From Tomitella gaofuii (lineage in GTDB: Bacteria > Actinomycetota > Actinomycetes > Mycobacteriales > Mycobacteriaceae), in contig NZ_CP059900.1 in the NCBI RefSeq assembly GCF_014126825.1, forward strand, positions 3,300,954 to 3,364,953: a DNA stretch of 64,000 nucleotides, given 5' to 3'. The translations under genes were made by a program, and so were the position numbers. Below are positions 1 through 9,347 of this stretch, one piece after another; the first letter of the stretch is position 1, and each line of letters starts with the position of its first letter. The notes under the pieces are model-generated. The model saw nothing but the letters and a program-made list of their open reading frames with translations, was not told the origin of the DNA and did no database searches.

Positions 1-9
1 ACGCGGCCG

Positions 10-393
10 ATGACCGAAGCCGAGGACGCAACGCGCCCCGCCCCCGTCGGCGCCGAGGAGCCCGGCCCACTCGCAGCCGAAGAAAGAAAGATCCCCGGCG
101 CACTCCTGCGCTACCGCGCGCTCGCCTGGATCACCGGCGTCTGGCTGCTGGCACTGTGTTTCGAGCTGATCGCCGCCTACGGATTCGGCGTCGAGGGTCT
201 GAGCTGGATCGCCGTCGCCCACGGCTGGATCTACTTCGTCTACCTGCTGATGACGATGGACCTGGCGGTGCGCGTGCGATGGCCTGTTGCCCGTACCCTC
301 GGCACTCTGATCGCGGGGACGATCCCGTTCCTGTCCTTCTATGTCGAGCACATCCGCACCAAGCAGGTCAAGGAACAGTTCGGGCTCAGCTAA
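10..393 (+). CDS. DUF3817 small integral membrane protein
   Basis: A 127-residue protein with an acidic, Pro/Ala-rich N-terminus (residues 1-30) followed by three hydrophobic stretches at about 36-57, 66-85 and 96-113. The layout, the HGWIYF and DLAVR segments and the basic C-terminus fit the DUF3817 family. The M. tuberculosis counterpart, Rv1342c, also lies beside rdgB/rph, so the neighbourhood supports the call. It converges on the following leftward gene. No biochemical function is known for the family and none is proposed here. The start is ten bases from the window edge, so an upstream start cannot be excluded. Confidence 0.75.
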   Translation: MTEAEDATRPAPVGAEEPGPLAAEERKIPGALLRYRALAWITGVWLLALCFELIAAYGFGVEGLSWIAVAHGWIYFVYLLMTMDLAVRVRWPVARTLGTLIAGTIPFLSFYVEHIRTKQVKEQFGLS

Positions 394-413
394 CTCCGGC
401 TCAGCCGCCGCCT

Positions 414-1001
414 TCATGCCGGCGGCACCCATGCGGGGTCGCGGCCCATCCACGCCACGAGCTTCTGCGTGACGGTGGCGCCGCCCGGAACCCGCACCTC
501 CGGCCCGAAGACGCCCGGCCCGCGCAGCACCTCCTCCGGCATCGGCTCGGCGAGCTTGTAGGAGAACGCGGCGACATCGGCGGGGATCTCCGCGTCGCGG
601 CCCACGCTGTGCACGAGGTCCCACCCGTGCACGAACAGGTCGACCGCCGGGAACGACAGGCCCTCGCGCACCGACCGCGGACCACGCGGCGAGTCCATGA
701 CGGCATCCAGGTCCACCCCGTCGATGGCCCCGCGCGCCGGGCCCGCCAGGCCGGCCCACCACGCGTGCGGGTCGCCCTCGACGATGTCGCCGGGCCGGTC
801 CGGGATCGACCACCCCGGTTCCTTCCCGCCTAGCAGGGCCGTGCCGAACCGCACCACGCCGCCCACGTGGCCAAGCACGTCCAGCGCCCGCCAGCCCTCG
901 CACGGCGACGGATTCTGCCACTGGCCCGGCCCCACCGCCTCGACCGCGTCGGTGAAAAAGTGCAGCCCCCGGATGTACACCTCGTCCGCATCGATCGCCA
1001 T
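414..1001 (-). CDS. TIGR03086/DinB-like maleylpyruvate-isomerase-type protein
   Basis: A 195-residue protein starting MAIDADEVY. It shows the family hallmarks: PSPCEGW near residue 32, LGHV around 44 and a DLFVHGWDL segment near 125. In mycothiol-dependent DinB/MDMPI proteins the histidines of such segments help bind a divalent metal. A thiol-dependent isomerase or transferase role is therefore plausible, but the substrate is unknown. It lies 104 bases downstream of rdgB on the same strand and may be read through from the rph-rdgB operon. A longer open frame upstream of the ATG is arginine-rich and looks like antisense to rdgB, so the ATG at 1001 was chosen. Confidence 0.7.
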   Translation of the reverse strand: MAIDADEVYIRGLHFFTDAVEAVGPGQWQNPSPCEGWRALDVLGHVGGVVRFGTALLGGKEPGWSIPDRPGDIVEGDPHAWWAGLAGPARGAIDGVDLDAVMDSPRGPRSVREGLSFPAVDLFVHGWDLVHSVGRDAEIPADVAAFSYKLAEPMPEEVLRGPGVFGPEVRVPGGATVTQKLVAWMGRDPAWVPPA

Positions 1002-1105
1002 GCCACCCAGGGTTCCACCGCGGCGCCCGGCGCGTGGGCGGAATCGGCGACACGGAACCGGAAATGCAGGCGTCCATCCTCTCCCGTCGGCGCGCCCGCA
1101 GGCCC

Positions 1106-1747
1106 CTACACCTCTGCGAGAGTGCGCAGGATGGGCACCAGTTGCGCCAGCGCCCGCGCCCGGTGCGAGTCGGCGTCCTTCTCCTCGGCGCTCATCTGCG
1201 CGGCCGTCCGGCCCTCTCCGGAGGGCACGAACACCGGGTCGTACCCGAAACCGTTGTCGCCGCGCGGCGCACGGGCGATCGCGCCGTGCCATTCGCCGTG
1301 CACGGCGGTTTCGTTGACCTCCGGCCCCTCCTCGCCGTCCACGTACTCGTCGGTGGGCACCACCAGCGCGCAGCAGGACACGAACGCCGCCTGGCGCCGG
1401 TCGTCCGGCACGTCCGCCAGCTGCGCCAGAAGCAGCGCCGTGTTGGCGGCGTCGTCGCCGTGCGTTCCGCTCCAGCGGGCCGAGAGGACGCCGGGCATGC
1501 CGTTCAGCGCCGCCACGGTGAGCCCCGAATCGTCGGCGATGCACGGCAGCCCCGTCGCGCGCGCGCCGTCCTGCGCCTTGACGAGCGCGTTCTCCTCGAA
1601 CGTCGCCCCGGTCTCGGGGGTCTCCGGGTACCCGGCGACCTCGTCGAGCCCCACCACCTCGAGACCGGTGACACGCGCGGCCGACAGCACCCGGCGCAGT
1701 TCCATCAGCTTCTTGGGATTGCGGCTGGCCACCAGGATGCGGCGCAT
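1106..1747 (-). CDS. rdgB: RdgB/HAM1-family XTP/dITP pyrophosphatase
   Basis: A 213-residue house-cleaning nucleotidase that would hydrolyse dITP, XTP and related non-canonical purine triphosphates to monophosphates, keeping them out of DNA and RNA. Visible motifs are the N-terminal ILVASRNPKK nucleotide-binding segment, TFEENALVKA, ADDSGLTV (metal-binding aspartates near residue 73), FGYDPVF and the C-terminal SHRARAL. Length matches the family. Its ATG shares one base with the rph stop (TGATG), indicating translational coupling. The pairing of rph and rdgB is conserved in actinobacteria (Rv1340-Rv1341). Confidence 0.95.
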   Translation of the reverse strand: MRRILVASRNPKKLMELRRVLSAARVTGLEVVGLDEVAGYPETPETGATFEENALVKAQDGARATGLPCIADDSGLTVAALNGMPGVLSARWSGTHGDDAANTALLLAQLADVPDDRRQAAFVSCCALVVPTDEYVDGEEGPEVNETAVHGEWHGAIARAPRGDNGFGYDPVFVPSGEGRTAAQMSAEEKDADSHRARALAQLVPILRTLAEV

Positions 1748-2538
1748 CAGTTGCCGAACGCCTTCTTCTTCGCCGGGGCGGCCGGCTGCGGGAGCGTCCC
1801 CGGATACGGCGCGGCGAGCGCCTCGCGCTGGATCGCGAACAGCCGCTCGCAGCCCGCCGTCGCCGAATCGAGCATCGCGTCGAGCGTGGAGCGGGCGAAG
1901 GTGGCGCCCTCGCCGGTGCCCTGCACCTCGACGAGCGTCCCCACGTCGGTGGCCACCACGTTCATGTCCACCTCGGCGCGCGAGTCCTCCTCGTAAGGCA
2001 GGTCCAGACGCACCCGGCCGTCCACCACGCCCACCGACACCGCGGCGATCGCGCACGACAGCGGCTGCGGATCCGCCAGCCGGCCCGCCGCGTCGAGGTA
2101 AGCGACCGCGTCGGCGAGGGCCACATAGGCGCCGGTGATGGACGCAGTGCGCGTGCCGCCGTCCGCCTGCAGCACGTCGCAGTCGATGGCGATGGTGTTC
2201 TCCCCCAGCGCCGACAGGTCGATGCACGCGCGCAAGGCCCGGCCCACCAGCCGGCTGATCTCGTGGGTGCGCCCGCCGACCTTGCCGCGCACCGACTCGC
2301 GGCCGCTGCGCGTGTGCGTGGACGAGGGGAGCATCGCGTACTCGGCGGTGAGCCAGCCCAGACCGGATCCGCGCCGCCACCGCGGCACGCCCTCCTCCAC
2401 ACTGGCCGTGCACATCACCCGTGTGCGGCCGAACTCCACCAGCACGGAGCCCGCAGGGTGGTCGGTGAAGCCACGGGTGATGGTGATGGGGCGCAGCTCG
2501 TCGTCGGCCCTGCCGTCCGTTCGCGTAGTCACAGTCAC
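1747..2538 (-). CDS. rph: Ribonuclease PH
   Basis: A 263-residue phosphorolytic 3'-5' exoribonuclease that trims tRNA 3' ends. The N-terminal part has the [17 protein letters not shown] region and the [15 protein letters not shown] motif. RSGRES and [15 protein letters not shown] supply the basic RNA/phosphate-binding surface. [19 protein letters not shown] is the diagnostic catalytic stretch, including the aspartate of the core. The fold is complete through the C-terminal [11 protein letters not shown] region. It overlaps rdgB by one base and lies 93 bases after the MBL-fold gene in the same leftward operon. Confidence 0.95.
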   Translation of the reverse strand: MTVTTRTDGRADDELRPITITRGFTDHPAGSVLVEFGRTRVMCTASVEEGVPRWRRGSGLGWLTAEYAMLPSSTHTRSGRESVRGKVGGRTHEISRLVGRALRACIDLSALGENTIAIDCDVLQADGGTRTASITGAYVALADAVAYLDAAGRLADPQPLSCAIAAVSVGVVDGRVRLDLPYEEDSRAEVDMNVVATDVGTLVEVQGTGEGATFARSTLDAMLDSATAGCERLFAIQREALAAPYPGTLPQPAAPAKKKAFGN

Positions 2539-2631
2539 CCCCCGAGCCTAACGCCCTCGGCGGAGCGCCCCCCGGCGACGGGGCCGTCTCCCCCGACGCC
2601 GATCCGCCGGCGGTTTCCGTATGCGCCGCGG

Positions 2632-3441
2632 CTACCCGTGCGAGGCGAGCCGGTTCGATGCGGAGGCGGGGACGACGTCCGCGACGTAGTCCGGCGAGAC
2701 GACGTCCACCGGGCCGTCGTACTCGGCGCGGGCCTCGGCGAGGACCTCCGCGCGCGGCGTCCACGGCGGGATGTGCGTGAGCAGCAGCCGCCCCACGCCC
2801 GCGCGCTGCGCGATCCGGCCGGCCTCCGTGCCGGACAGGTGCAGCCCCGGGGGCCGCAGCTCGGGCGCGTGCGTCCACGAGGCCTCGCAGAGGAAGACAT
2901 CGGCTTCCCGCGCGAGTGCGACGACGTCGTCGCACATCGCCGTATCGCCGCTGTAGGCGAGGACGGCACCGTCGGCGGCGGTGATCCGCAGGCCGAAGGA
3001 CTCCGGCGGATGGCACACCCGCCGCGGCTCCACGGTGAGGCGGCCGACGGTGACGGCGACGCCGTCCTCCCAGGTGTGCAGGTCGATGGTGTCGGACATG
3101 TCGTCGACCTCGCCCGCGATCTCCGCGGAGGCGACGCCCAGGCGGTGCGCGGTGTCCGCGGGCCCGTACATCAACGCCCGGCCCGCCGCGGTCCCCGGCC
3201 CGTACCGGCGCCACACGAGCAGCCCGGGAACGTCGAGGCAGTGGTCGGCATGCAGGTGGGTGAGCAGCACGACCGCCTCGCACGGGTCCGCGTGCCGCTG
3301 CAGCGCGCCCAGCACCCCGCCGCCGAAGTCGAGGACGACTGGCGGCGTGCCCTCGGCCGTGAGGAGGTACCCGGACGCAGGCGAGTCCGGTCCGGTCACG
3401 CTGCCGGAGCAACCCAAGACGGTCAACCGCATGGCGGTCAT
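2632..3441 (-). CDS. MBL-fold hydrolase, Rv1339-type cyclic-nucleotide phosphodiesterase
   Basis: A 269-residue metallo-beta-lactamase-fold protein. The HxHxDH zinc motif reads THLHADHC near residue 81, with further ligands likely in the CHPPES and YSGDTAMCDD segments (about 160-185) and in LLTHIPPW near 226. The same position between murI and rph is held in M. tuberculosis by Rv1339, which has been reported to degrade cAMP. A cyclic-nucleotide phosphodiesterase role is therefore the best inference. RNase Z-like nuclease activity is the alternative, but the protein is shorter than RNase Z. It lies 84 bases after murI and 93 before rph, on the same strand. Confidence 0.8.
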   Translation of the reverse strand: MTAMRLTVLGCSGSVTGPDSPASGYLLTAEGTPPVVLDFGGGVLGALQRHADPCEAVVLLTHLHADHCLDVPGLLVWRRYGPGTAAGRALMYGPADTAHRLGVASAEIAGEVDDMSDTIDLHTWEDGVAVTVGRLTVEPRRVCHPPESFGLRITAADGAVLAYSGDTAMCDDVVALAREADVFLCEASWTHAPELRPPGLHLSGTEAGRIAQRAGVGRLLLTHIPPWTPRAEVLAEARAEYDGPVDVVSPDYVADVVPASASNRLASHG

Positions 3442-3525
3442 AGTGCCATGACCTCCTGCCGCACACTCATCGACCTCGTGACGATGACGCGTTCGTCACC
3501 GTCGCCGCCGCATCTGCGCACGACG

Positions 3526-4350
3526 TTACACGTGTGCCACGGCGGTGAGAGCGGGTCCGAGGAAGCGTCCCGCGAGCCGCGCGAACTGTTCCGGGTCACC
3601 GGTGGCCTGGAACTCCCGGCGCGGGGGTTCTCCGCCGTGCGGGCGCAGCAAGTCGTTCTCGGTCAGTACGCGCAGCACGTCCTTGGCGGTCTCCTCGGCG
3701 CTGGAGACCAGCGCCACCTCGTCGCCCATCGCCAGCTGGATGATCCCCGAGAGCAGCGGGTAGTGGGTGCACCCCAGCACCAGCGTGTCCACGTCGGCCT
3801 CCTGCAGCGGTGCCAGGTAGGACTGTGCGAGCCCCAGCACCTGGCGTCCGCTGGTGATGCCGCGTTCGACGAAGTCGACGAAGCGCGGGCAGGCCACGGA
3901 GGTGATGACGGCGTCGCGCGCGGCGGCGAAGCTGTCCTCGTAGGCGCGCGAGGAGATGGTCGCCGCCGTGCCGATCACGCCGATCCGGCCCGTATGCGTG
4001 GTGGCGACGGCGCGGCGCACGGCGGGCAGCACGACCTCGACCACCGGCACCGGATAGCGCTCGCGGGCGTCGCGCAGGCACGCCGCCGAGGCCGTGTTGC
4101 ATGCGATGACGAGCGCCTTCACCCCGCGGTCGACGAGATCGTCGGCCACCGCCAGGGCGTGCCGGCGCACCTCGGGGATCGTCAGCGGCCCGTACGGCCC
4201 GTGGGCCGTGTCGCCGACGTAGCGGATGTGCTCGTCGGGAAGCTGGTCGATGATCGCCCGGGCCACGGTCAATCCGCCGACCCCGGAGTCGAACACCCCG
4301 ATCGCGCCCTCGTCGCCGTCTGCCACCGCGCCCGGTCCTGCTGTGCTCAC
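3526..4350 (-). CDS. murI: Glutamate racemase
   Basis: A 274-residue cytoplasmic enzyme that interconverts L- and D-glutamate for peptidoglycan synthesis. The family motifs are clear: [12 protein letters not shown] near residue 18, [11 protein letters not shown], the first catalytic cysteine in [10 protein letters not shown] and the second in [15 protein letters not shown] start at 4350 was chosen because it overlaps the rhomboid stop by four bases (GTGA), the same coupling seen at two other joints in this operon. Other possible starts further upstream lie in sequence antisense-like in composition and were rejected. Confidence 0.93.
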   Translation of the reverse strand: MSTAGPGAVADGDEGAIGVFDSGVGGLTVARAIIDQLPDEHIRYVGDTAHGPYGPLTIPEVRRHALAVADDLVDRGVKALVIACNTASAACLRDARERYPVPVVEVVLPAVRRAVATTHTGRIGVIGTAATISSRAYEDSFAAARDAVITSVACPRFVDFVERGITSGRQVLGLAQSYLAPLQEADVDTLVLGCTHYPLLSGIIQLAMGDEVALVSSAEETAKDVLRVLTENDLLRPHGGEPPRREFQATGDPEQFARLAGRFLGPALTAVAHV

Positions 4351-4988
4351 TCCCCGATCTTCCCCTGCGCGGTGCGCGCGGCACCGCGCGGGCCGCGGCC
4401 CAGCAGCCACGCCGCCACGAACCCGCCGACCGCGCCGGACAGGTGGCCCAGCCACGACACGTGCGGCGACGACGGCAGCACGCCCCACAGCAGCGAGCCG
4501 TAGGCGACGAGGATGAGCACGCCGACGACGATGTCGGCCCAGTGCCGGGTGAACACCCCGCGCGCCAGCAGGTAGACGAGCCAGCCGAACACGATCACCG
4601 ACGCTCCGGCGACCTCCGTGCCGGCGGCGCCGAACAGCCACACCCCCGCGCCGCCGATCACCCACACGATCGCGGTCACGGCGGCGGCCCGTCCCACCCC
4701 GGACAGCGCCAGCACGTAGCCCAGCACCAGCAGCGGCAGCGTGTTGGCCAGCAGGTGCGGCCAGCCGAAGTGCAGCAGCGGCGCGAAGACGATCCCCCAG
4801 AGCCCGTCCACGGTGCGCGGCTCGATGCCCAGACTGTCGAGGCGGCCGCCCATGATCCAGTCGATCAGCTCCAGGAGGTAGAGCACCGCGACGAAACCGC
4901 CCACCGCGACGCCCGCGGACTTCCAGCGTGGCATCGGTGCCGGGGCCCGCCCGCCGGCGCCCGGCACTGCGGGCGGCGGGGAGCTCAC
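4347..4988 (-). CDS. Rhomboid-family intramembrane serine protease
   Basis: A 213-residue polytopic protein with about six hydrophobic segments, matching Rv1337 in family and position. The catalytic serine lies in GASVIVFGW and the partner histidine in [11 protein letters not shown]. The loop [16 protein letters not shown] carries the conserved HxxxN pattern. The residue after the active serine is valine, where E. coli GlpG has glycine (GxSG). Its GTG start overlaps the restored stop of the upstream P1 peptidase by four bases, and its own stop overlaps murI. Substrates are unknown. In M. tuberculosis cysM, cysO and mec separate this gene from the peptidase; here nothing does. Confidence 0.85.
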   Translation of the reverse strand: MSSPPPAVPGAGGRAPAPMPRWKSAGVAVGGFVAVLYLLELIDWIMGGRLDSLGIEPRTVDGLWGIVFAPLLHFGWPHLLANTLPLLVLGYVLALSGVGRAAAVTAIVWVIGGAGVWLFGAAGTEVAGASVIVFGWLVYLLARGVFTRHWADIVVGVLILVAYGSLLWGVLPSSPHVSWLGHLSGAVGGFVAAWLLGRGPRGAARTAQGKIGE

Positions 4989-6181
4989 CCGATCACCGCG
5001 CGGTAGGAGGGGATGCCGGCCACCGATTCGGCGGCGAGCACGGCGTGCACCACGGCGCGCTCGACGCAGTCCGCGGCCGGGCCGCACAGCGCCGTCAGCA
5101 GCGCCAGGTCCCCCGGCATCTCCGCGGGCGCCGGCGGGACCGCGCGCCGCCGGATCCGGAGCGCCGGCCGCCTCGTGCATGCCGGTGGCGACGGCGAAGA
5201 GCGTGTCGCCGTCCAGCGGCGAGTGCGCCGGGCGGATCGCCCGCGCCAGCCCGTCGTGTGCGACGGCGGCGAGCCTGCGGCACCCTGCCGGAGTCAGGGG
5301 GCGTCCGTGGCGACGACGCCGATGGTCGTGTTGAGCACCGTGCCCTTCGCCGCCAGCCCGGCGACGCGGGCGCGGACCTCGGGCCCCGGGTCGCGGCGCA
5401 GCCCGGCGAACTCGCCGGCCAGTTCGGCTCCCGTGCCCCACGGCACGCCGGCCGGATCGACGACGCTGCCGACCGGGTTGGCCACCACGAGCGCGCCCAC
5501 GGTCACGCCGTCGGCCGGTCCGCCGTCGATCACCGCGCTGGCCGACCCGATGCCGCCCTTGAGTCCCCCGGCCCGCGCGCCGACGCCCGCGCCCACGCAC
5601 CCGGCCGCGTCACCGCCGACGGTGGCGATCGCCGCCGCGCCGGGAGAATCCACCGCACCCGGCCCGCCCTCCGTCGCCCCGCCCGCCGGGGGCGAGTCCG
5701 CCGACGCGGCCGCCGCGGCCGCGTATCCGAAGGCGGCGTCCGGACGGTTGTGCCAGCCGCCCACGGGAAGATCGAAGATCACCGCGGCGGGCACGATGGG
5801 CACGACCTTGCCGGCGCCGCCCATCGGGATGCCCACGCCCTCGTCCTCCAGGCGGCGCATGACGCCGTCGGCGGCGGCCAGACCGAAAGCGCTGCCGCCG
5901 GTGAGCAGGATCGCGTGCGCCCGCTGCACGGTGTGCGCCGGGTCCAGCAGGTCGGTCTCACGGGTTCCCGGTCCCCCGCCGCGCACATCCACCGCCGCCA
6001 CCGCGCCGCCGGGCGGCATGCGCACCACCGTGCACCCGGTGGCCCAGCCTTCGCCGTCCGACGACCCGTCCGCCGCGCCGACGGTGACGCCCGCGTCCAG
6101 CCGGTGGGCGTGCCCCACGCGGATGCCCGGGACGTCGATGAGCGCGTTGGCAGCGCCGGGCATGGCGCCGGTTCCCGTCAC
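4985..6181 (-). pseudogene. P1/S58-type (DmpA/NylC-like) peptidase, two compensating frameshifts
   Basis: The N-terminal part reads as a P1-family peptidase (VPGIRVGHAHR, GGSAFGLAAADG, FDLPVGGWHNRP) through to LNTTIGVVATDAP, then stops at 5294-5296. Family homology continues in a second frame (LTPAGCRRLAAVAHDGLAR to about 5150) and then a third (PGDLALLTALC to SYRAVIG), ending at 4985. This fits loss of one C in the run at 5297-5301 and gain of one base near 5138-5145. The third-frame stop overlaps the rhomboid GTG by four bases, so this frame is ancestral. As sequenced, only about 295 residues are made, keeping the probable Asn-Thr autocleavage site near 284-285 but losing nearly all of the downstream beta chain. 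Sequencing error is a real alternative. The GTG start at 6181 overlaps the DUF2017 stop (GTGA). Confidence 0.8.
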
Positions 6182-6753
6182 TGCATCATCACCTGCACCA
6201 GGCTGTCCTGCACCCACGTGGCCCAGTGGTAGATGTCCAGCTCACCGGCGCGCGGGTCGTCGTCGGGCAATTGCTCGGGGGTGTCCGCGTCGATGCCCAG
6301 CGCCGCACCCAGCGCCAGCCGCACGTCGTTGAGCGCGGTCACCCAGGAATCGGCCTGCTCCGGCGTCAGCGTGACCCGGCCGCCGCCCTGTGGCAACGAC
6401 GCGAGCATCTCCCGCGCCACCCGCCGCTTCTCCGCGATGATGTCCAACTCGTGCAGGCTGCGCAGCGCGCCGTTGAGGTCCGCGCCCTCCACCGGGTCGG
6501 CCCCTTTGTCGTGCTCGGGCCGGTGGAAGTCCGGCAGCAGGCGGGCCAGGACCGGGTCGCTGGGCGCTTCGTTGCTGCCCGACTGCATACCGGTGAGCGC
6601 GGCGAGGTCGTCCTGCGGTGTCTCCTGTTCCCGCGCGTCGAGCATCCCCACCACCGACGTCACCATCGAGCGGAGCACCGCCGCCTCGTGGTCGCTGATG
6701 TCGGATCGGAACCGCACGCCCCCCAGCGAATGCTTCCTCGTCCACTCACGCAC
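6178..6753 (-). CDS. DUF2017 family protein
   Basis: A 191-residue soluble, acidic, mostly helical protein. The EWTRKHSLGGVRFRSDIS start, the DISDHEAAVLRSM segment and the LDIYHWATWVQDSLV C-terminus match the DUF2017 family, represented in M. tuberculosis by Rv1332 between clpS and the P1 peptidase, which is the same arrangement as here. It has been called a putative regulator, but I see no DNA-binding motif, so function stays unknown. The gene begins 65 bases after clpS and its stop overlaps the next GTG, so it belongs to the operon. Confidence 0.8.
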   Translation of the reverse strand: MREWTRKHSLGGVRFRSDISDHEAAVLRSMVTSVVGMLDAREQETPQDDLAALTGMQSGSNEAPSDPVLARLLPDFHRPEHDKGADPVEGADLNGALRSLHELDIIAEKRRVAREMLASLPQGGGRVTLTPEQADSWVTALNDVRLALGAALGIDADTPEQLPDDDPRAGELDIYHWATWVQDSLVQVMMQ

Positions 6754-6818
6754 TTGGGTTCCCGACTCCGATCAGTTCGTATCGCGGATCAGCCCGCCCA
6801 GCTTATTCGCCCCGTTGC

Positions 6819-7127
6819 TCATTCGCCCCGTTGCATCGTCGCCCATAAACCGGCGGCGTGCAGGCGACGGACGTCGTTCTCCATCTTGTCGCGGCCGCCG
6901 GAGCTGACAACCGCCTTGCCCTCGTTGTGCACCTTCATCATCAGCTCGTTCGCCTTCTCCTTGCTGTAGCCGAACAGCTTCTGGAAGACGAACGCCACAT
7001 AGTGCATGAGGTTCACCGGATCGTCCCACACGATGGTCACCCAGGGTTGGTCGATCTCCTCGAGCTCGTCGAGTTCCTCGTCCACCTGCGGTTCCGCGAC
7101 GGGTGCGCTGGGCATCGGTGCAGCCAT
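6819..7127 (-). CDS. clpS: ATP-dependent Clp protease adaptor ClpS
   Basis: A 102-residue adaptor that docks on the ClpC/ClpA N-domain and delivers N-degron substrates. An acidic flexible N-terminus ([13 protein letters not shown]) precedes the core [16 protein letters not shown], which holds the Asp-Asp-Pro-x-N substrate-pocket motif. [23 protein letters not shown] follows. The start at 7127 (MAAPMPSAP) was preferred over an upstream in-frame start because the family begins about there. It is first in the leftward operon and divergent from pncB. Just beyond its stop the phrase ATTCGCCCCGTTGC occurs twice in tandem (6806-6836), a small unexplained direct repeat. Confidence 0.9.
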   Translation of the reverse strand: MAAPMPSAPVAEPQVDEELDELEEIDQPWVTIVWDDPVNLMHYVAFVFQKLFGYSKEKANELMMKVHNEGKAVVSSGGRDKMENDVRRLHAAGLWATMQRGE

Positions 7128-7261
7128 GCCCCAAGGGTACGGCGCGCCACCGCCCCGGGCTACGGGCCCGCCGAACCCGTGGGACCGTGGCCTGCGCCCC
7201 TCCACACCTCTTCGCGACCGGATTCTGGCGCGCCGCGCGCCGGGGGCCTTAGGTTGAGGGG

Positions 7262-8611
7262 GTGACCCCGTCTTCCGCCCCCGCCGCGCATGCGGACAGC
7301 ACCGCGCTGCTCACGGACATGTACGAGCTGACCATGCTCCGCGCCGCGCTCGCGGACGGGACGGCGCACCGGCGCTGCGCCTTCGAGGTGTTCGCCCGGC
7401 GGCTTCCCGACGGACGGCGCTACGGGATCGTCGGCGGCACCGGACGCCTGCTCGACGCGCTGGCGCACTTCCGTTTCGGCGACGCCGAGCTGGAGCCGCT
7501 GCGCGGGGTCCTCGACACCCGCACCCTTGAATGGCTCGAGGGGTTCCGGTTCTCCGGCGACATCGACGGCTACCGGGAGGGCGAGCTGTATTTCCCGGGG
7601 TCGCCGATCCTGTCGGTGCGCGGCACGTTCGCCGAGTGCGTCGTGCTGGAGACGCTGGTGCTGTCGATACTCAACCACGATTCGGCCATCGTCTCGGCGG
7701 CCGCGCGCATGGCCCACGCGGCGGGTTCGCGCACCTTGATCGAGATGGGGTCGCGACGCACGCACGAGCAGGCCGCGGTGGCCGCCGCGCGCGCCGCCTA
7801 CGTGGGCGGCTTCGACACCACCTCCAACCTCGAGGCCGTGCGCCGCCACGGCATCCCCGGCGCCGGGACCAGCGCGCACGCGTTCACCCTGCTGCACACC
7901 ACAGGGGAAGGGCCGGACGAGTCGGCAGCCTTCCGCGCGCAGGTGGCGGCCTTGGGCACCGGGACCACCCTGCTGGTGGACACCTACGACATCGCCGAGG
8001 GCGTCCGGCGGGCGATCGCAGTGGCGGGCACCGGGCTGGGCGCCGTGCGCATCGACTCGGGCGACCTGGGCGAGATGGCCCGGCAGGTGCGCACCCAGCT
8101 CGACGGTCTCGGCGCCACCGGCACGAAGATCGTCGTCTCCGGCGACCTCGACGAGTACGGGATCGCCGCCCTGCGCGCCGAACCCGTCGACGCCTACGGG
8201 GTGGGCACGTCGCTGGTCACCGGCTCGGGCGCCCCCACCGCCGGCATGGTGTACAAGCTCGTCGAGGTCGACGGCGTCCCCGTCGCCAAGCGCAGCACGG
8301 ACAAGACCTCGCGCGGCGGCGCCAAGCGGGCCGTGCGCGCCGTGCGCCCCACCGGCACGATCGTCGAGGAGATCGTCTACCGGGCCGGCGCCGGCTTCTC
8401 CGACCCGCACGACGCCGGAGACCTCGCGGGGCCGGGCCTGCACGCCGAGCACCTGCTGCGGCCGCTGGTGCGCGGAGGTGCGCCGGCGCCCGGGTTCGCC
8501 GGAATCGACGGTGCACGCGCCCTGGTGGCGGACCGGCTCACAGGCCTGCCGTGGGAGGGTCTGCGGCTCACGCACGGTCTGCCCGCGGTGACGACCCGGT
8601 TTCTGCCCTGA
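7262..8611 (+). CDS. pncB: Nicotinate phosphoribosyltransferase
   Basis: A 449-residue enzyme joining nicotinate and PRPP to give nicotinate mononucleotide, the entry step of the Preiss-Handler NAD salvage route. Characteristic segments are [11 protein letters not shown] near the N-terminus, [18 protein letters not shown]-type core helix, the [11 protein letters not shown] segment with the histidine that is phosphorylated in the family, and the PRPP-side stretch [23 protein letters not shown] closes the barrel. The GTG start at 7262 lies 134 bases from divergent clpS. The clpS/pncB/dinG grouping is the same as in M. tuberculosis (Rv1329c-Rv1331). Confidence 0.93.
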   Translation: MTPSSAPAAHADSTALLTDMYELTMLRAALADGTAHRRCAFEVFARRLPDGRRYGIVGGTGRLLDALAHFRFGDAELEPLRGVLDTRTLEWLEGFRFSGDIDGYREGELYFPGSPILSVRGTFAECVVLETLVLSILNHDSAIVSAAARMAHAAGSRTLIEMGSRRTHEQAAVAAARAAYVGGFDTTSNLEAVRRHGIPGAGTSAHAFTLLHTTGEGPDESAAFRAQVAALGTGTTLLVDTYDIAEGVRRAIAVAGTGLGAVRIDSGDLGEMARQVRTQLDGLGATGTKIVVSGDLDEYGIAALRAEPVDAYGVGTSLVTGSGAPTAGMVYKLVEVDGVPVAKRSTDKTSRGGAKRAVRAVRPTGTIVEEIVYRAGAGFSDPHDAGDLAGPGLHAEHLLRPLVRGGAPAPGFAGIDGARALVADRLTGLPWEGLRLTHGLPAVTTRFLP

Positions 8612-8705
8612 CCACGGCCGCCGGAATCGGGTTCCGCCCGGTCGGTGGACTGCACTCCGGCCCGCGCGCACAGTGGAGGCATACCCGCAGGCGAAGGAGC
8701 ACCGC

Positions 8706-9347
8706 ATGACCGCCGACACCCGGGCCACGCCCGCAACGCGCCGCGAGCACCGGTCCCTGATCATCGTCGACGTCCAGAACGACTTCTGCGAGGGCGGCAC
8801 ACTGGCGGTGCCGGGCGGGGCGGCGGTCGCCGCATCGATCCGCCGATACTTGACGGAACACCGCCCCGAGTACTCCGCCGTCGTCGCCACCCGCGATCAC
8901 CACATCGACCCCGGCCGGCACTTCGCCGCCGCCGGCACGGAACCGGACTACGTCACCACCTGGCCGGTCCACTGCCGCGCCCACACGCCCGGTGCCGATC
9001 CGCACCCGGAGCTCGGCGATCCCCCGCTCGACGCCGTCTTCTACTCGGGCCAGTACGACGACGGCTACTCCGGCTTCGACGGCACCACCGATGCCGATCT
9101 GGACGGAGACGACGGCGTTGCGCTCGGCGACTGGCTGCGCGGGCGCGGCATCGACACCGTCGACGTCGTCGGGATCGCGACGGACCACTGCGTGCGCGCG
9201 ACCGCTCTGGACGCCGCGGCGGCGGGATTCCCCACGCGCGTCCTGCTCGAGCACACCGCGGGCGTCGCGGCGGACACCGTGACGGCGGCGCTCGAGCAGA
9301 TGCGCGCTGCGGGCGTGGAACTGGTGGGCACGGTCCCAGGGCGATGA
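8706..9347 (+). CDS. pncA: PncA-type nicotinamidase homologue with the catalytic lysine replaced
   Basis: A 213-residue isochorismatase-fold protein preceded by an AAGGAG ribosome site. It aligns well with M. tuberculosis PncA: catalytic Asp22 in IVDVQNDF, metal ligands Asp64, His66, His72 and His89, and nucleophile Cys162 in GIATDHCVR. The catalytic lysine (Lys96 of PncA, in a FYKG context) is Ser114 here, in FYSGQYDDGYSGF; the codon is TCG. Family enzymes hydrolyse nicotinamide to nicotinate and activate pyrazinamide. With the triad lysine missing, activity may be lost or changed. It follows pncB by 94 bases, where M. tuberculosis has no pncA, so a joint salvage role was likely at least originally. 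Confidence 0.85.
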   Translation: MTADTRATPATRREHRSLIIVDVQNDFCEGGTLAVPGGAAVAASIRRYLTEHRPEYSAVVATRDHHIDPGRHFAAAGTEPDYVTTWPVHCRAHTPGADPHPELGDPPLDAVFYSGQYDDGYSGFDGTTDADLDGDDGVALGDWLRGRGIDTVDVVGIATDHCVRATALDAAAAGFPTRVLLEHTAGVAADTVTAALEQMRAAGVELVGTVPGR

